From assembly GCA_965657195.1 (NCBI GenBank), contig CBFHNK010000002.1:1-64000 (forward strand): a DNA stretch of 64,000 nt. Reading direction: 5' to 3'. Under the pieces are notes generated by a model that saw only the letters and a list, made by a program, of their open reading frames with translations, did not search any database and was not told where the DNA came from. The stretch is from TMED14 sp965657195. GTDB lineage: Bacteria > Bacteroidota > Bacteroidia > Flavobacteriales > Schleiferiaceae. Below, in pieces: positions 44,307 to 53,217 of this stretch. Each line of letters opens with the position of its first letter. The first letter of the stretch is position 1. Position numbers and translations under genes: made by a program.

Positions 44307-45146
44307 ATGTCAGAATTTAATTCTTGGGGGCCGGCGGTCCTCGAAGCCTGCTACCGCGCTGCGGACGCCATTCTCGAAGTCTACGAGGGTCACAAGGACA
44401 TGAATGTCGAAGTGAAGTCTGACAACAGCCCGGTGACTGCGGCAGACCACGCCGCGCACGCCATTCTCGATCCAGTGCTCTCGGCGGCCGGATTCCCGGT
44501 ACTCAGCGAAGAGGGTAGGAGCATCCCTTATTCAGAACGCAGTGCTTGGGACACGTTTTGGGTGGTCGACCCGCTTGACGGCACCAAGGAATTCATCAAG
44601 CGCAACGGTGAATTCACCGTGAACGTCGCTTTGGTTCGCCACGGTGCACCCATTTTTGGAATCGTGTATGCCCCCGTACTTGGCTGGTTGTACGTGGGCG
44701 GAGCGGGACTCGGCGCCCGCAAGTCCATGGTGCGCGTTACGTGGGATGAACTATGGGCCCACGCTCAGCAGCTTCCGGCGCGCTTACCCGAAACCGTAAC
44801 CGTAGTTGCCAGTCGTTCGCATGCCAATCCTGAGACTGAGGCGCTTATCGCCCGATGGGAGGCGTCGCACGGCAGTATTGAGCGCGTAAGTATGGGCTCT
44901 TCCCTCAAAATCGGACTAGTCGCAGAGGGTCGTGCGCACGCATACCCGCGCGCAGCTCCGACTATGGAATGGGACACCGCTGCCGGCCATGCCGTGCTTC
45001 GCGCGGCAGGAATGGAGCTCTACGAGCTCGTGCCGCACCAAGAACTCGGATTTCGCCGCGGTGAGCCCCTGCAATACAACAAAGAAAACTTGCTGAATCC
45101 GCCCTTCCTTGCCTGCGCTGCCCCGTATCTTTGCGGGGATGCGTGA
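44307..45146 (+). CDS. cysQ: 3'(2'),5'-bisphosphate nucleotidase CysQ
   Basis: 279 residues of the inositol-monophosphatase fold. Metal-binding motifs are in place: Glu68/Glu69 in LSEEG, DPLDGT at 88-93 followed by KEFIKRNGEFTVNVAL, and the C-terminal WDTAAGHAVL. CysQ removes the 3' phosphate from PAP formed in sulfate activation and related pathways. Its end overlaps the start of the heme O synthase gene by 8 bases. Its start lies 11 bases after the terminator T-run, with no obvious -7 box. Confidence 0.92.
   Translation: MSEFNSWGPAVLEACYRAADAILEVYEGHKDMNVEVKSDNSPVTAADHAAHAILDPVLSAAGFPVLSEEGRSIPYSERSAWDTFWVVDPLDGTKEFIKRNGEFTVNVALVRHGAPIFGIVYAPVLGWLYVGGAGLGARKSMVRVTWDELWAHAQQLPARLPETVTVVASRSHANPETEALIARWEASHGSIERVSMGSSLKIGLVAEGRAHAYPRAAPTMEWDTAAGHAVLRAAGMELYELVPHQELGFRRGEPLQYNKENLLNPPFLACAAPYLCGDA
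45126..45133 (+). promoter_or_regulatory. -7 box inside cysQ 3' end (TATCTTTG)
   Basis: Perfect TAnnTTTG match, 5 bases before the ATG at 45139, lying within the last codons of cysQ. Gives the heme O synthase gene its own promoter. Confidence 0.62.
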
Positions 45147-45993
45147 CCTCGGGCTATTGCTCAAATTTCGCCTGGCCTTTTCGGTCGTGATCTCTGCTGT
45201 GGCGGGCTATCTGCTCGGCGCTCCTCAGGTACAGTGGATTGAGCTCATCCTGCTCACCCTTGGTGGTTTTGCAGTAGTAGGCGCGAGCAACGCCTTCAAT
45301 CAGGTCTGGGAGGTTGAACAGGACGCAGTCATGGGCCGTACCCAAAATCGACCGCTTCCGTCTGGGCGCATGACCCGAACCCGTGCCTTGATCTGGGCGT
45401 TTGCGTTCGGAATCTCTGGTATCGCTGCACTCGCACTCCTCAACCTTAAAACAGCGGGCTTTGGTGCACTGAGCCTGCTTCTGTACGTCCTCATTTACAC
45501 GCCGCTCAAGGCCAAGTCGCCATGGGCTGTGCTGGTCGGAGCCATTCCTGGCGCCATTCCCTTCATGCTCGGCTGGGTTGCGGCTACGGGGTCGTTTGGC
45601 ATCGAGCCCGGAGTCCTATTTGCCTACCAGTTTGTGTGGCAGTTTCCGCACTTCTGGGCAATCGCGTGGCTCGCCTACGACGACTACGCCAAGGCGGGGT
45701 ACTACTTACTTCCCAACCGCACGAAGGATCGACTAGCTACCCGAATGACGGTTTTCTACACGTTGTGGATGGTACTCATATCACTGCTGCCCGCATTTGG
45801 GCTGGCCGGTACCCTCACCACTTCGCTTTGGGCATCCATCGCCACGGGCGTCCTAGGGCTTGACGTGATGTACCACGCCGTCCAGCACTTCCGCCGCGCG
45901 GACGATACCTCAGCGCGCGCACTCATGTTTAGTACCATCCGCTACTTGCCCCTTGTGCAAACTTTATGGGTGGTAGATCGGTTCATTCAGTAA
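45139..45993 (+). CDS. ctaB: Protoheme IX farnesyltransferase (heme O synthase)
   Basis: 284-residue UbiA-superfamily membrane enzyme that attaches a farnesyl group to heme b, giving heme O on the way to the heme A needed by the aa3 oxidase at 25 kb. About eight membrane helices. The prenyl-diphosphate motif reads NQVWEVEQDAVMGRTQNRPLPSGRM, with Glu in place of the first Asp. LAYDDYAKAGYYLLP is the second conserved loop. The ATG at 45139 follows the -7 box; the frame start at 45109 precedes it. Followed 4 bases later by oxidase subunit genes. Confidence 0.93.
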   Translation: MRDLGLLLKFRLAFSVVISAVAGYLLGAPQVQWIELILLTLGGFAVVGASNAFNQVWEVEQDAVMGRTQNRPLPSGRMTRTRALIWAFAFGISGIAALALLNLKTAGFGALSLLLYVLIYTPLKAKSPWAVLVGAIPGAIPFMLGWVAATGSFGIEPGVLFAYQFVWQFPHFWAIAWLAYDDYAKAGYYLLPNRTKDRLATRMTVFYTLWMVLISLLPAFGLAGTLTTSLWASIATGVLGLDVMYHAVQHFRRADDTSARALMFSTIRYLPLVQTLWVVDRFIQ

Positions 45994-45997
45994 GATT

Positions 45998-46564
45998 ATG
46001 GAACTCACTCCCCAACAAAAAGCATCACGACCCCTACTGTACCTCGGGCTCGCGAGCATCGGCATGGCCTTCGCTGGCCTTACTTCTGGTTACGTTGTTG
46101 CTCGCTCCTCGCTAGTGGCCGCGAACAATTGGCAGACAATAGAGCTTCCTATTTGGTTTTACTTAAGCACGGCCGCTGTAGTGCTTTCGAGCATCCTACT
46201 TCAGCGTGCGCAGAAGCAAATTTCAGTCGAAACCAAGCCGACGTCAATGGTTGCAATGGTGCTCCTTCTAGGAGTGCTATTCGCTGTTTTTCAAGTGCTT
46301 GGATGGGCCAATCTCATTGATCAAAAGATCTACTTCACGGGTGAGGGTAGCAAGCCCGAGGCGAGCTGGCTGTATGTAATCACTTGGTTTCACTGGCTGC
46401 ACGTACTCGCGGGTATTTTGGTCCTTGGCCTCATGCTCGTTCGTACTTCAAAAGGCTACTACACCGGTGCAAAGGTTCTACGCTTTACCCTCGGAGCCCA
46501 ATTTTGGCACTTCCTCGGATTTCTTTGGCTGTACCTGCTCGGGTTTTTGCTCATCCTGCGTTAA
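45998..46564 (+). CDS. Cytochrome c oxidase subunit III-like protein (short)
   Basis: 188 residues with five hydrophobic segments and the heme-copper oxidase subunit III pattern (WFHWLHVLAGILVLGLMLVR, then FWHFLGFLWLYLLGFLLI). Subunit III stabilises the oxidase and its proton entry. A second, longer subunit III gene follows; two adjacent subunit III-type genes are common in Bacteroidota. It lies 4 bases after ctaB. Confidence 0.88.
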   Translation: MELTPQQKASRPLLYLGLASIGMAFAGLTSGYVVARSSLVAANNWQTIELPIWFYLSTAAVVLSSILLQRAQKQISVETKPTSMVAMVLLLGVLFAVFQVLGWANLIDQKIYFTGEGSKPEASWLYVITWFHWLHVLAGILVLGLMLVRTSKGYYTGAKVLRFTLGAQFWHFLGFLWLYLLGFLLILR

Positions 46565-46569
46565 TTTTG
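46562..46569 (+). promoter_or_regulatory. -7 box of oxidase subunit III gene (TAATTTTG)
   Basis: Perfect TAnnTTTG match overlapping the stop codon of the preceding gene, 32 bases before the ATG at 46602. Confidence 0.5.
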
Positions 46570-46601
46570 CACGACCCCAAAACTGACAATCCCCTAACTA
46601 C

Positions 46602-47510
46602 ATGGCACAACCAGCTGCGACAGGAACTTGGTCCGGAGGCAACGAGCCGATGAAAGCCGAATACGGCAAAATGATGATGTGGTACTTCCTCATCTCTGAC
46701 GCCCTTACATTCTCGGGCTTCTTGACCGCGTACGGCTTTATGCGATTTGCCAACGAAAAGACGTGGCCAATTGCCGAGGACGTCTTTACGCACTTCCCCG
46801 GGATCTCAGGAGAGCAACCGCTTCTGTACGTTGCCTTGATGACGTTTATTCTGATCATGTCGTCAGTGACGATGGTACTGGCAGTGAATGCTGGCCATGA
46901 GCGCAAGCAAGGCGCAGTTGGCTGGTGGATGATTGCCACTATCGTGGGCGGATTCATCTTCTTGGGCTCACAAGCATGGGAGTGGTACCACTTTATTGTT
47001 GGGGACAAAGGGGCCATCGAATTAGCTGACGGTCGGGTACTTAAAGTTGCCGAGGCCGAAACAGGCGAAGTACTTTCGCTGAGCCAGCTGGTGTACGGAG
47101 AAGCGGGACATGCTTCGAACCACTTGGAGACCTTCACCATGACTGAAGTCCAGCAAGCGTTTGTCGCAAATGGTGAAGTGGTCCTTCAATCTCCCGGTAA
47201 AGGACACGAGCAGTTGTCTCGAGCAGAGTCAGTAGCGGCTTTGAGTAGTGCAGAGGTGGTTCAGGGTGCCAACATGAAGCGCAACGAGTACGGTCAAAAG
47301 CAGTTTGCCAACTTCTTTTTCTTCATCACGGGTTTCCACGGATTCCACGTATTCTCGGGCGTGATTTTGAACATCATCGTATTCTACAACGTTCTCCTGG
47401 GGACCTATGAGCGTCGCAAAAGCTACCTCATGGTTGAAAAAGTGGGACTCTACTGGCACTTTGTCGACCTTGTTTGGGTCTTTGTATTCACCTTCTTTTA
47501 CCTCGTGTAA
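46602..47510 (+). CDS. Cytochrome c oxidase subunit III (long)
   Basis: 302 residues. N-terminal helices carry MMMWYFLISDALTFSGFLTAYG and SQAWEWYHFI. A hydrophilic insertion of roughly 95 residues (about 132-227; GDKGAIELADGRVLKVAEAE to NMKRNEYGQKQ) precedes the C-terminal FFFFITGFHGFHVFSGV and YWHFVDLVWVFVFTFFYLV, which hold the conserved HFVD motif. The insertion makes it longer than typical subunit III; its role is unknown. Separated by 2 bases from the next gene. Confidence 0.9.
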   Translation: MAQPAATGTWSGGNEPMKAEYGKMMMWYFLISDALTFSGFLTAYGFMRFANEKTWPIAEDVFTHFPGISGEQPLLYVALMTFILIMSSVTMVLAVNAGHERKQGAVGWWMIATIVGGFIFLGSQAWEWYHFIVGDKGAIELADGRVLKVAEAETGEVLSLSQLVYGEAGHASNHLETFTMTEVQQAFVANGEVVLQSPGKGHEQLSRAESVAALSSAEVVQGANMKRNEYGQKQFANFFFFITGFHGFHVFSGVILNIIVFYNVLLGTYERRKSYLMVEKVGLYWHFVDLVWVFVFTFFYLV

Positions 47511-47512
47511 TC

Positions 47513-47833
47513 ATGGCAGACGCACATTCTCCCTCAGGAACCCGTTGGATCTGGAACATATTTTGGCTCCTGCTCATCATTACAGGTGTTGAGGTTGCCT
47601 TGGGTATCATTAAGCCCTCAATGCTTCTTCACGAGGTCGCTGGGACTAGCATCCTCAATCTGATCTTTATCGGACTTACGTTGGTTAAGGCGGGGTACAT
47701 CGTTCAGTACTTCATGCACCTTAAGTATGAGGATTCGACGTTTCGTACCTCCATCTACTTGCCTGCATTGATTCTGATTCCGTACCTCACCTTCATTACC
47801 CTTTACGAGGGCGTTAAGGTGTTTGGATACTAA
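47513..47833 (+). CDS. Cytochrome c oxidase subunit IV-like protein
   Basis: 106 residues with three membrane helices, of the prokaryotic cytochrome C oxidase subunit IV family (KAGYIVQYFMHLKYED is the hallmark). Accessory subunit of the aa3 oxidase. The ATG at 47513 is chosen because an earlier frame start at 47474 only reads through the end of the subunit III gene. Confidence 0.9.
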   Translation: MADAHSPSGTRWIWNIFWLLLIITGVEVALGIIKPSMLLHEVAGTSILNLIFIGLTLVKAGYIVQYFMHLKYEDSTFRTSIYLPALILIPYLTFITLYEGVKVFGY

Positions 47834-47834
47834 T

Positions 47835-48521
47835 ATGGCAAACCCCGTCGCCAAAAAACTGATCTTGGCGGCACTGCTCTTGCTGCCGGTTTCCATGTAC
47901 TTGGGCTCTTTGCTTATCAGCGGAGCTGTGAATTTTCGTTCACTCGAAAACATCGGTCAGGGACCAACCGCCAAAGGGCATCCGCTCAGAGATTTTGAAT
48001 TGACCCAGTCCACTGGCCAGCCATGGACTGCAGATAGTTTAGATGGTAAAATTGCCGTGGTAAGCTTCTTTTTTTCAAGCTGCCCCACCATCTGCCCTGC
48101 GATGAACTTTCACTTGAAGCAGGCCCACGACCGCATGTACGCGTTTAAGGATGTAGTATTTGTAAGCTACAGTATTGATCCCGAAACAGATACTCCGCCT
48201 GTTCTCGAGGCATACAAGCAGCGATTTGACGTGGGCGGAAGTCAAAAGTGGCACTTCATCACCGGCGATCGCGTGACCATTTACCAGCTCGCACAGGCCT
48301 ACTTTTTAACGGCCATGAAGGATTCGGCTGCCGAGGGGGGCTACACCCACTCGCAGTCCGCAGTGATTGTCGATTGGAACGGAGATATTCGCACGCGAAT
48401 GGACGATCAAAACCAAATTCTCGGAGCCTACGATGTGTCGCAACCGGTTCAAGTAGATGAACTAGTCGAGGACTTGCGTGTTTTAGTGAAAGAGTACCGC
48501 CAGCAAAAAATGGGCAAATGA
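47835..48521 (+). CDS. SCO1/SenC copper chaperone for the oxidase
   Basis: 228 residues. An N-terminal helix (about 8-30) anchors a thioredoxin-fold domain. Copper ligands are intact: C83-x3-C87 (SSCPTICPAM) and the distal His in GGYTHSQSAVIVD (about 176). SCO proteins deliver copper to, or reduce, the CuA site of subunit II. The start at 47835 gives the anchor helix directly. Overlaps the DUF420 gene (ATGA). Confidence 0.93.
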   Translation: MANPVAKKLILAALLLLPVSMYLGSLLISGAVNFRSLENIGQGPTAKGHPLRDFELTQSTGQPWTADSLDGKIAVVSFFFSSCPTICPAMNFHLKQAHDRMYAFKDVVFVSYSIDPETDTPPVLEAYKQRFDVGGSQKWHFITGDRVTIYQLAQAYFLTAMKDSAAEGGYTHSQSAVIVDWNGDIRTRMDDQNQILGAYDVSQPVQVDELVEDLRVLVKEYRQQKMGK

Positions 48522-49069
48522 GCACAGCCAATCACCCGCGTGACCGCGTTTTTGTACCCCTAATCGTGGGGTTGTCTGTGGTGGTCCCCATTGCGGTGGC
48601 TTTGCTTTTTTTACTGCCTGAGGATTGGAAGATTCAGTGGGGCAATGCCAATGTGCGAAGCCTTCCCTTCTTTCATGCCATTTTGAACGGGTCGACCGCA
48701 GTTCTTTTGCTTGTCGGGTTCGGAATGATCAAAACCAAAAACGTAGCTGCGCACCGATTTGCCAATTTGTCAGCGTTTACGCTGTCTGCAGTTTTTCTCG
48801 TGAGCTACGTGGTGAGCCACCTATCGAATCCGGACGCGAAGTTTGGCGGCGAAGGATGGATTCGACCCCTGTACTTTTTCATTTTAATTAGCCACATTGT
48901 GCTTAGTGTTCCGGTGCTACCCATGGCGATGTTCAGTATCTACCGGGCCCTGAATAACCAGATTGCTGCGCACAAGAAGTGGGTCAAGTGGACGTTCCCC
49001 GTGTGGTTGTACGTGGCCATTACGGGCGTGCTTGTTTACCTTTTTATGGCTCCTTACTACCCGCAATGA
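48518..49069 (+). CDS. DUF420 membrane protein
   Basis: 183 residues with about five hydrophobic segments and the DUF420 pattern LPFFHAILNGSTAVLLLVGF and HRFANLSAF, with histidines at the membrane edges (SHLSNP, SHIVLS, AAHKKWVKWTFPVWLYV). DUF420 proteins, such as CtaM, accompany oxidase genes and are implicated in oxidase maturation. Overlaps both the SCO gene and the next small gene by 4 bases, so all three are coupled. Confidence 0.88.
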   Translation: MSTANHPRDRVFVPLIVGLSVVVPIAVALLFLLPEDWKIQWGNANVRSLPFFHAILNGSTAVLLLVGFGMIKTKNVAAHRFANLSAFTLSAVFLVSYVVSHLSNPDAKFGGEGWIRPLYFFILISHIVLSVPVLPMAMFSIYRALNNQIAAHKKWVKWTFPVWLYVAITGVLVYLFMAPYYPQ

Positions 49070-49293
49070 GAAAAGTTGTGATGGTCGCACTCGCTTTGCT
49101 CATGTCTTTTTCGACGTGGGCTCAGTGCGCGATGTGCAAAGCGACGGCGGAATCAGGTCAAGCCGCCGGTTCAACCGAGGCCGCTGGCCTAAATTCCGGA
49201 ATTTTGTACCTCATGGCGTTTCCCTACATCATCATGGCTGCAGTGGGAATTGCATGGTACCGAAGCCAAAAAAAGAAATCTGCCACCCTTTAG
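49066..49293 (+). CDS. Small membrane-anchored CxxC protein
   Basis: 75 residues. Signal-like N-terminus (MRKVVMVALALLMSFSTWAQ), immediately followed by C21-A-M-C24, a short flexible linker, one membrane helix (about 45-66) and a basic tail (RSQKKK). If the signal is cleaved, the CxxC sits at the very N-terminus on the periplasmic side. Position after SCO and DUF420 suggests a copper or thiol function in oxidase assembly; inference from context only. The ATG overlaps the DUF420 stop. Confidence 0.8.
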   Translation: MRKVVMVALALLMSFSTWAQCAMCKATAESGQAAGSTEAAGLNSGILYLMAFPYIIMAAVGIAWYRSQKKKSATL

Positions 49294-49327
49294 GGTTATT
49301 TTGCACGGTATTTGCAAAATTCCGGGC

Positions 49328-50773
49328 ATGCGCTTGAACACCCTCATCGTTGCGACCCTCAATCTTTGGATTGGCGGAGCAAATCTTTATGCACAATCTA
49401 GCACAGATCGTGAATCATGGACGCTTCAAGATTGTGTCAATCAGGCACTTGAATACCAGTTTAGCGTTCGTCAGGCGGCCAATAACGTCAAGGCAGCTGA
49501 GTCCGACCGCTTAGCCAATTTTGGCGGACTGCTTCCGTCCGTAAATGCGGGTGCCGGTAACTTTTGGAACTCGGGTCTAAGCATTGACCCGGTAACCAAT
49601 GAGGTCAATCGAAATAATTTGTCTACTGCAAGTGGTTCCGTTTCGGCGCAGTGGACCCTATTTGATGGATTTCAAACGTGGAACGCGTTTCGCCAAAGCC
49701 AAGTTCAGGTGGCACTTGCCGCCGCCCAGCTCGACGATGCCCGCAATGCGGTGGCTTTGAATACGGCGTCGCAATTTTTGGCTGTGCTTCTCGCAGACGA
49801 ATCACTTCGGATTGCCCAAGAGCAGCTCACGACTTCAGAGCGCCAAAAGGAACGGAGCCAAAAACTTTTGAATGCAGGTGCCATTGCCCCCAATGAATAC
49901 CTCTCTGTCGAGGCCCAGTGGGCGGTGGATGCGCAGCGCGTCGTGGCTTCTGAAAATCAGCTTCAGTTTGCAGAGTTGGTACTCAAGCAGCTTCTAGGAT
50001 TGAGTGGAGATCAGGATCTTGTTCTGCAACGACCCGAGAATTTGCCGACCGCCCCGAGCGCGGTAATGGCGCTCAGTCCTCAGGCCATTTTCACGGCATC
50101 GGTAGCCAAGCAGCCTGCGGTGCGCGCTGCGGAGCACCAGCTCATGGCGAGCCACTACGCGGTCAAGCGTGCTCAGGGCGCGCGCATACCCACACTTTCG
50201 GTTTCTGGCCAGTTTTCGACCAGCTATTCGGACCGTGCCCAGAAGTACCTCGGAACCACTCCCCAGGTTCTTCCCGTCGGATTCTGGTTGGATGGAGCGG
50301 ATCAGATTCCGGTGTATACGCTCGTGAACACGCCGAGTTTCGGGGAGTTTACCTTTGAAGACCAGCTGCGCGAAAACGTGCGTCAGTTTGTCGGATTAAA
50401 CCTTACGGTGCCGCTGTTCAATGGGTTCCGAATCGCAAATGCGGTGAAGCGCGCACAGCTTGCTGAAGAAAATGCGGAGCTTCAGGTGATGCAGCAACGC
50501 GACACGTACCGCCAAAATATTGAGCGCGCTCACGCCGACGCAGCTGCGGCCTGGAAGCAGTACGACGCCAGTTTGGCGACTGAACGCGCTGCGGAACGCG
50601 CCTACCAAGATGCCCAAATCCGCTTTGATCAAGGCGGGCTCAACGTGTACGACTTCGTGTCCTTAAAAAACAACTACTTGGCGGCGGCGTCCAACCGCGT
50701 CCGTGCGCTGTACGACAGTCAATTTAAAAACTACGTGGTAGAGTTCTACCTCAATAATCCCCTTGAACTATGA
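49328..50773 (+). CDS. TolC-family outer-membrane efflux protein
   Basis: 481 residues. Signal peptide MRLNTLIVATLNLWIGGANLYAQ, then two TolC-type repeats of long helical hairpins with outer-membrane strands (SWTLQDCVNQALEYQFSVRQAANN, and NVRQFVGLNLTVPLFNGFRIANAVKRAQLA). Forms the exit duct of a tripartite exporter. The start at 49328 begins the signal peptide; a frame start at 49250 is upstream of any signal. Its stop overlaps the adaptor gene (ATGA). Confidence 0.92.
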   Translation: MRLNTLIVATLNLWIGGANLYAQSSTDRESWTLQDCVNQALEYQFSVRQAANNVKAAESDRLANFGGLLPSVNAGAGNFWNSGLSIDPVTNEVNRNNLSTASGSVSAQWTLFDGFQTWNAFRQSQVQVALAAAQLDDARNAVALNTASQFLAVLLADESLRIAQEQLTTSERQKERSQKLLNAGAIAPNEYLSVEAQWAVDAQRVVASENQLQFAELVLKQLLGLSGDQDLVLQRPENLPTAPSAVMALSPQAIFTASVAKQPAVRAAEHQLMASHYAVKRAQGARIPTLSVSGQFSTSYSDRAQKYLGTTPQVLPVGFWLDGADQIPVYTLVNTPSFGEFTFEDQLRENVRQFVGLNLTVPLFNGFRIANAVKRAQLAEENAELQVMQQRDTYRQNIERAHADAAAAWKQYDASLATERAAERAYQDAQIRFDQGGLNVYDFVSLKNNYLAAASNRVRALYDSQFKNYVVEFYLNNPLEL

Positions 50774-51996
50774 ACAAGAAGCAACGAATTTGGTGGATTG
50801 GCGGCGCGGCCGCATTGGCGCTGGTCGTCGGAGTCGTCGGCAAAAAGCAAGGTTGGTGGGGACAGTCTGAAGATGTGATCTCGGTAGAGCTCACCAAGGT
50901 TGAGTCGCGAAGCATCGTTGAAACAGTCAGCGCTTCAGGCCGCATTCAACCAGCGGTCGAGGTGAAAATTTCTCCTGAGGTAAGCGGTGAAATCATTGAA
51001 CTGGCCGTCGTCGAGGGTCAGTCTGTTCGACGGGGTCAGCTTCTTGCGCGCATTAATCCGGACCTCTACCAGTCTGCCGTAGGCCGCACCGAGGCGCTGG
51101 TCAATCAGTCAAAGTCTGGCCTTATGCAGGCTAAGGCACAGTTGGTCGAAGTAACCGCAGCCTACCAGCGCAACCAGGGGCTCTATAACCAAAACGTTCT
51201 GTCAAAGGCCGAATGGGAAGCTGCACAGCGCGCGTTTCAGGTCGCTGAATTGGCCGTGAAGTCTGCGGAATTCCAGGTGAAGTCCGCCGAAAATTCACTT
51301 AAAGAGGCACGTGACAACTTAAAGCGCACGTCGCTGATTGCTCCGATGGACGGAACCGTGACCGGTCTTAACGTCGAGTTGGGCGAGCGCGTCGTGGGGA
51401 CTGCACAAATGGCAGGTACCGACCTCATGCGGATTTCAGACCTGCGGCGCATGGAGGTCGTGGTGGACGTTAACGAGAACGACATCGTACGCATTAACGT
51501 AGGCGATTCCGCAGACGTCAAGGTCGACGCCTTTTTGGGCCATAAGTTCAAGGCCGTGGTTACCGAAGTCCGCAATGCGGCCAATGTCAATGCGGCGGCG
51601 GGGGTCAATCAAGTGACCAACTTTAAAGTGACCCTTGAGGTGGATCCGGCGAGCTACGCTTCACTGGTGAAAGAATACGGTGAGCAGCCCCTTCGCAGCG
51701 GAATGACGGCTACGGTTGACGTGCGAACCAAGGTCGAAAAAGGAGTTCCATCAGTGCCCGTTGAGGCGGTGGCACTGCGCAGTGATTCGACCCAGACTGA
51801 CCCCGTTGAAGTGGTGTTTGTGTGGGACGAGGGCAAGGTGCGTCAAGTGCGCGTCACTACCGGAATCCAAGATGAGGACTACATTCAGGTTGTCACAGGC
51901 CTTAAGGGTGGCGAAGAAGTCGTGCGCGGTCCGTTTGATGCGGTTTCGCGCAAGCTCGAGGACGGCGACGTCGTGGAGCGCAGCAAAGGCGAGTAA
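50770..51996 (+). CDS. Periplasmic adaptor (HlyD/RND-type membrane fusion protein)
   Basis: 408 residues. One N-terminal helix (about 8-24), then the adaptor domains: lipoyl-like (VEVKISPEVSGEIIELAVVEGQSVRRGQLLARI), a coiled-coil hairpin rich in Gln/Ala/Lys (about 100-180), the second lipoyl half (LKRTSLIAPMDGTVTGLNVELGERV), and beta-barrel plus membrane-proximal domains. Works with the TolC protein just upstream. No pump gene (RND, ABC or MFS) follows; tsaB does, overlapping by one base (TAATG). Confidence 0.93.
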   Translation: MNKKQRIWWIGGAAALALVVGVVGKKQGWWGQSEDVISVELTKVESRSIVETVSASGRIQPAVEVKISPEVSGEIIELAVVEGQSVRRGQLLARINPDLYQSAVGRTEALVNQSKSGLMQAKAQLVEVTAAYQRNQGLYNQNVLSKAEWEAAQRAFQVAELAVKSAEFQVKSAENSLKEARDNLKRTSLIAPMDGTVTGLNVELGERVVGTAQMAGTDLMRISDLRRMEVVVDVNENDIVRINVGDSADVKVDAFLGHKFKAVVTEVRNAANVNAAAGVNQVTNFKVTLEVDPASYASLVKEYGEQPLRSGMTATVDVRTKVEKGVPSVPVEAVALRSDSTQTDPVEVVFVWDEGKVRQVRVTTGIQDEDYIQVVTGLKGGEEVVRGPFDAVSRKLEDGDVVERSKGE

Positions 51997-52643
51997 TGTC
52001 CGCACTGCTGCTTATTGAAACCTCGACAAGGCTCTGCAGTGTTGCGGTGGCTATCGATGGGGTGGTGGTAGCAGAGCACGAGGAACTAGACCCCAAAGGC
52101 TACCGCCACGCCGAGGCCTTGAATCCCATGATTCAGAATGCGCTATCTGACGCAGGTCTGCGCGTTCGCGACCTTTCGGGAATAGCCGCGGCCCAAGGTC
52201 CTGGATCCTACACCGGGCTTCGCATCGGGTTGGCTGCAGCAAAGGGCTTAGCCTTGCCCTGGGGCATTCCCTGCTACGGAGTCGATTCACTTGAACTCAT
52301 CGCCGAAGCGGTTCGGGAGGCGGTTCCGTCTGAACTGCCAATTTGGTCAGCCATGGACGCGCGCCGAAGCGAGGTGTATTCGGCATGGTTTCACCCTGAC
52401 GGCGTACGGTCATCTGATGACCTACCGGAGGTCATAGAACCCACGTGGGCGGAGCGTCCCGCGGCCCTCGCCGGGGGAGACGGAGTCGAAAAGGTACTCG
52501 AGCACTGGCCAAAGCTGCAGGACAGTGGGGTGCGCTACGCCCGAGCGCGGCACGCCCTTGCGGGAGCTCTTAGGGCAACGGCGTCCGAAAACCTTTCCAC
52601 CTGGGAACCCCGCTACCTCAAAATGTTTGGGCAAGCGCTTTGA
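51996..52643 (+). CDS. tsaB: tRNA threonylcarbamoyladenosine protein TsaB
   Basis: 215 residues. Needed with TsaD and TsaE for t6A at tRNA position 37. The family signature GIAAAQGPGSYTGLRIGLAAAKGLA is near 60-85, after the ASKHA-type start LLIETSTRLCSVAVA. Coupled to the adaptor gene by TAATG. Its end overlaps the converging tag gene by 26 bases. Confidence 0.94.
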   Translation: MSALLLIETSTRLCSVAVAIDGVVVAEHEELDPKGYRHAEALNPMIQNALSDAGLRVRDLSGIAAAQGPGSYTGLRIGLAAAKGLALPWGIPCYGVDSLELIAEAVREAVPSELPIWSAMDARRSEVYSAWFHPDGVRSSDDLPEVIEPTWAERPAALAGGDGVEKVLEHWPKLQDSGVRYARARHALAGALRATASENLSTWEPRYLKMFGQAL

Positions 52644-53217
52644 CCTCGCGGTAGCGGGGGCAGCTCATCCAGTGGTCGTTGATTAGTCCGGTCGCCTGCA
52701 TGTGTGCGTACAGGGTGGTGGACCCAATGAATTTGAATCCCTCGGACTTCAATGCCTTGGACAACTCGTCCGATTCCTTGGAGGTCGCAGGCCAGGACCC
52801 TTCGCGCGCTCCGTCGAGTGGGGTTCCGCCCACAAAGTCCCAGAGGTAGCCAGCAAAACCCTTCCCGTGGCGGTCGCGAAATGCGACCAACGTACGGGCA
52901 TTGTGCAGGGCCGCGTCCAACTTCAAGCGGTTGCGAATGACCAGAGGGTTGGCCAAAAACGCTTCGCGCTCGGCCTCTGTAAAGCTTAAAAGTGATTCTG
53001 CATTAAATCCGTGCAGCGCGGCGTGAAACGCTTCGCGCTTGTGCAGCACGGTACGCCAGGAGAGGCCTGACTGAAAGCCTTCGAGCACGAGGTGCTCAAA
53101 CATTCCGTGGTCAGTGGTTACTGGGACGCCCCACTCGCGGTCGTGGTAGGCTTCCATGAGGGGGTCGCCGAGGCACCAGGGGCATTTATTGTCGGGATTT
53201 GAATGGATTGGTGCCAT
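52618..53217 (-). CDS. tag: DNA-3-methyladenine glycosylase I
   Basis: 199 residues; excises 3-methyladenine from alkylated DNA. The structural zinc ligands fit the Tag family exactly by spacing: C12 and H25 (KCPWCLGDPLMEAYHDREWGVP), and the C-terminal His-x3-Cys in NDHWMSC. GFQSGLSWRTVLHKREAFHAALHGF is the conserved catalytic region. The ATG at 53217 starts the domain; the longer frame to 53511 reads antisense-free but non-homologous sequence of the upstream gene. Its start lies 32 bases inside the end of the YyaL-like gene. Confidence 0.93.
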   Translation of the reverse strand: MAPIHSNPDNKCPWCLGDPLMEAYHDREWGVPVTTDHGMFEHLVLEGFQSGLSWRTVLHKREAFHAALHGFNAESLLSFTEAEREAFLANPLVIRNRLKLDAALHNARTLVAFRDRHGKGFAGYLWDFVGGTPLDGAREGSWPATSKESDELSKALKSEGFKFIGSTTLYAHMQATGLINDHWMSCPRYREVKALAQTF

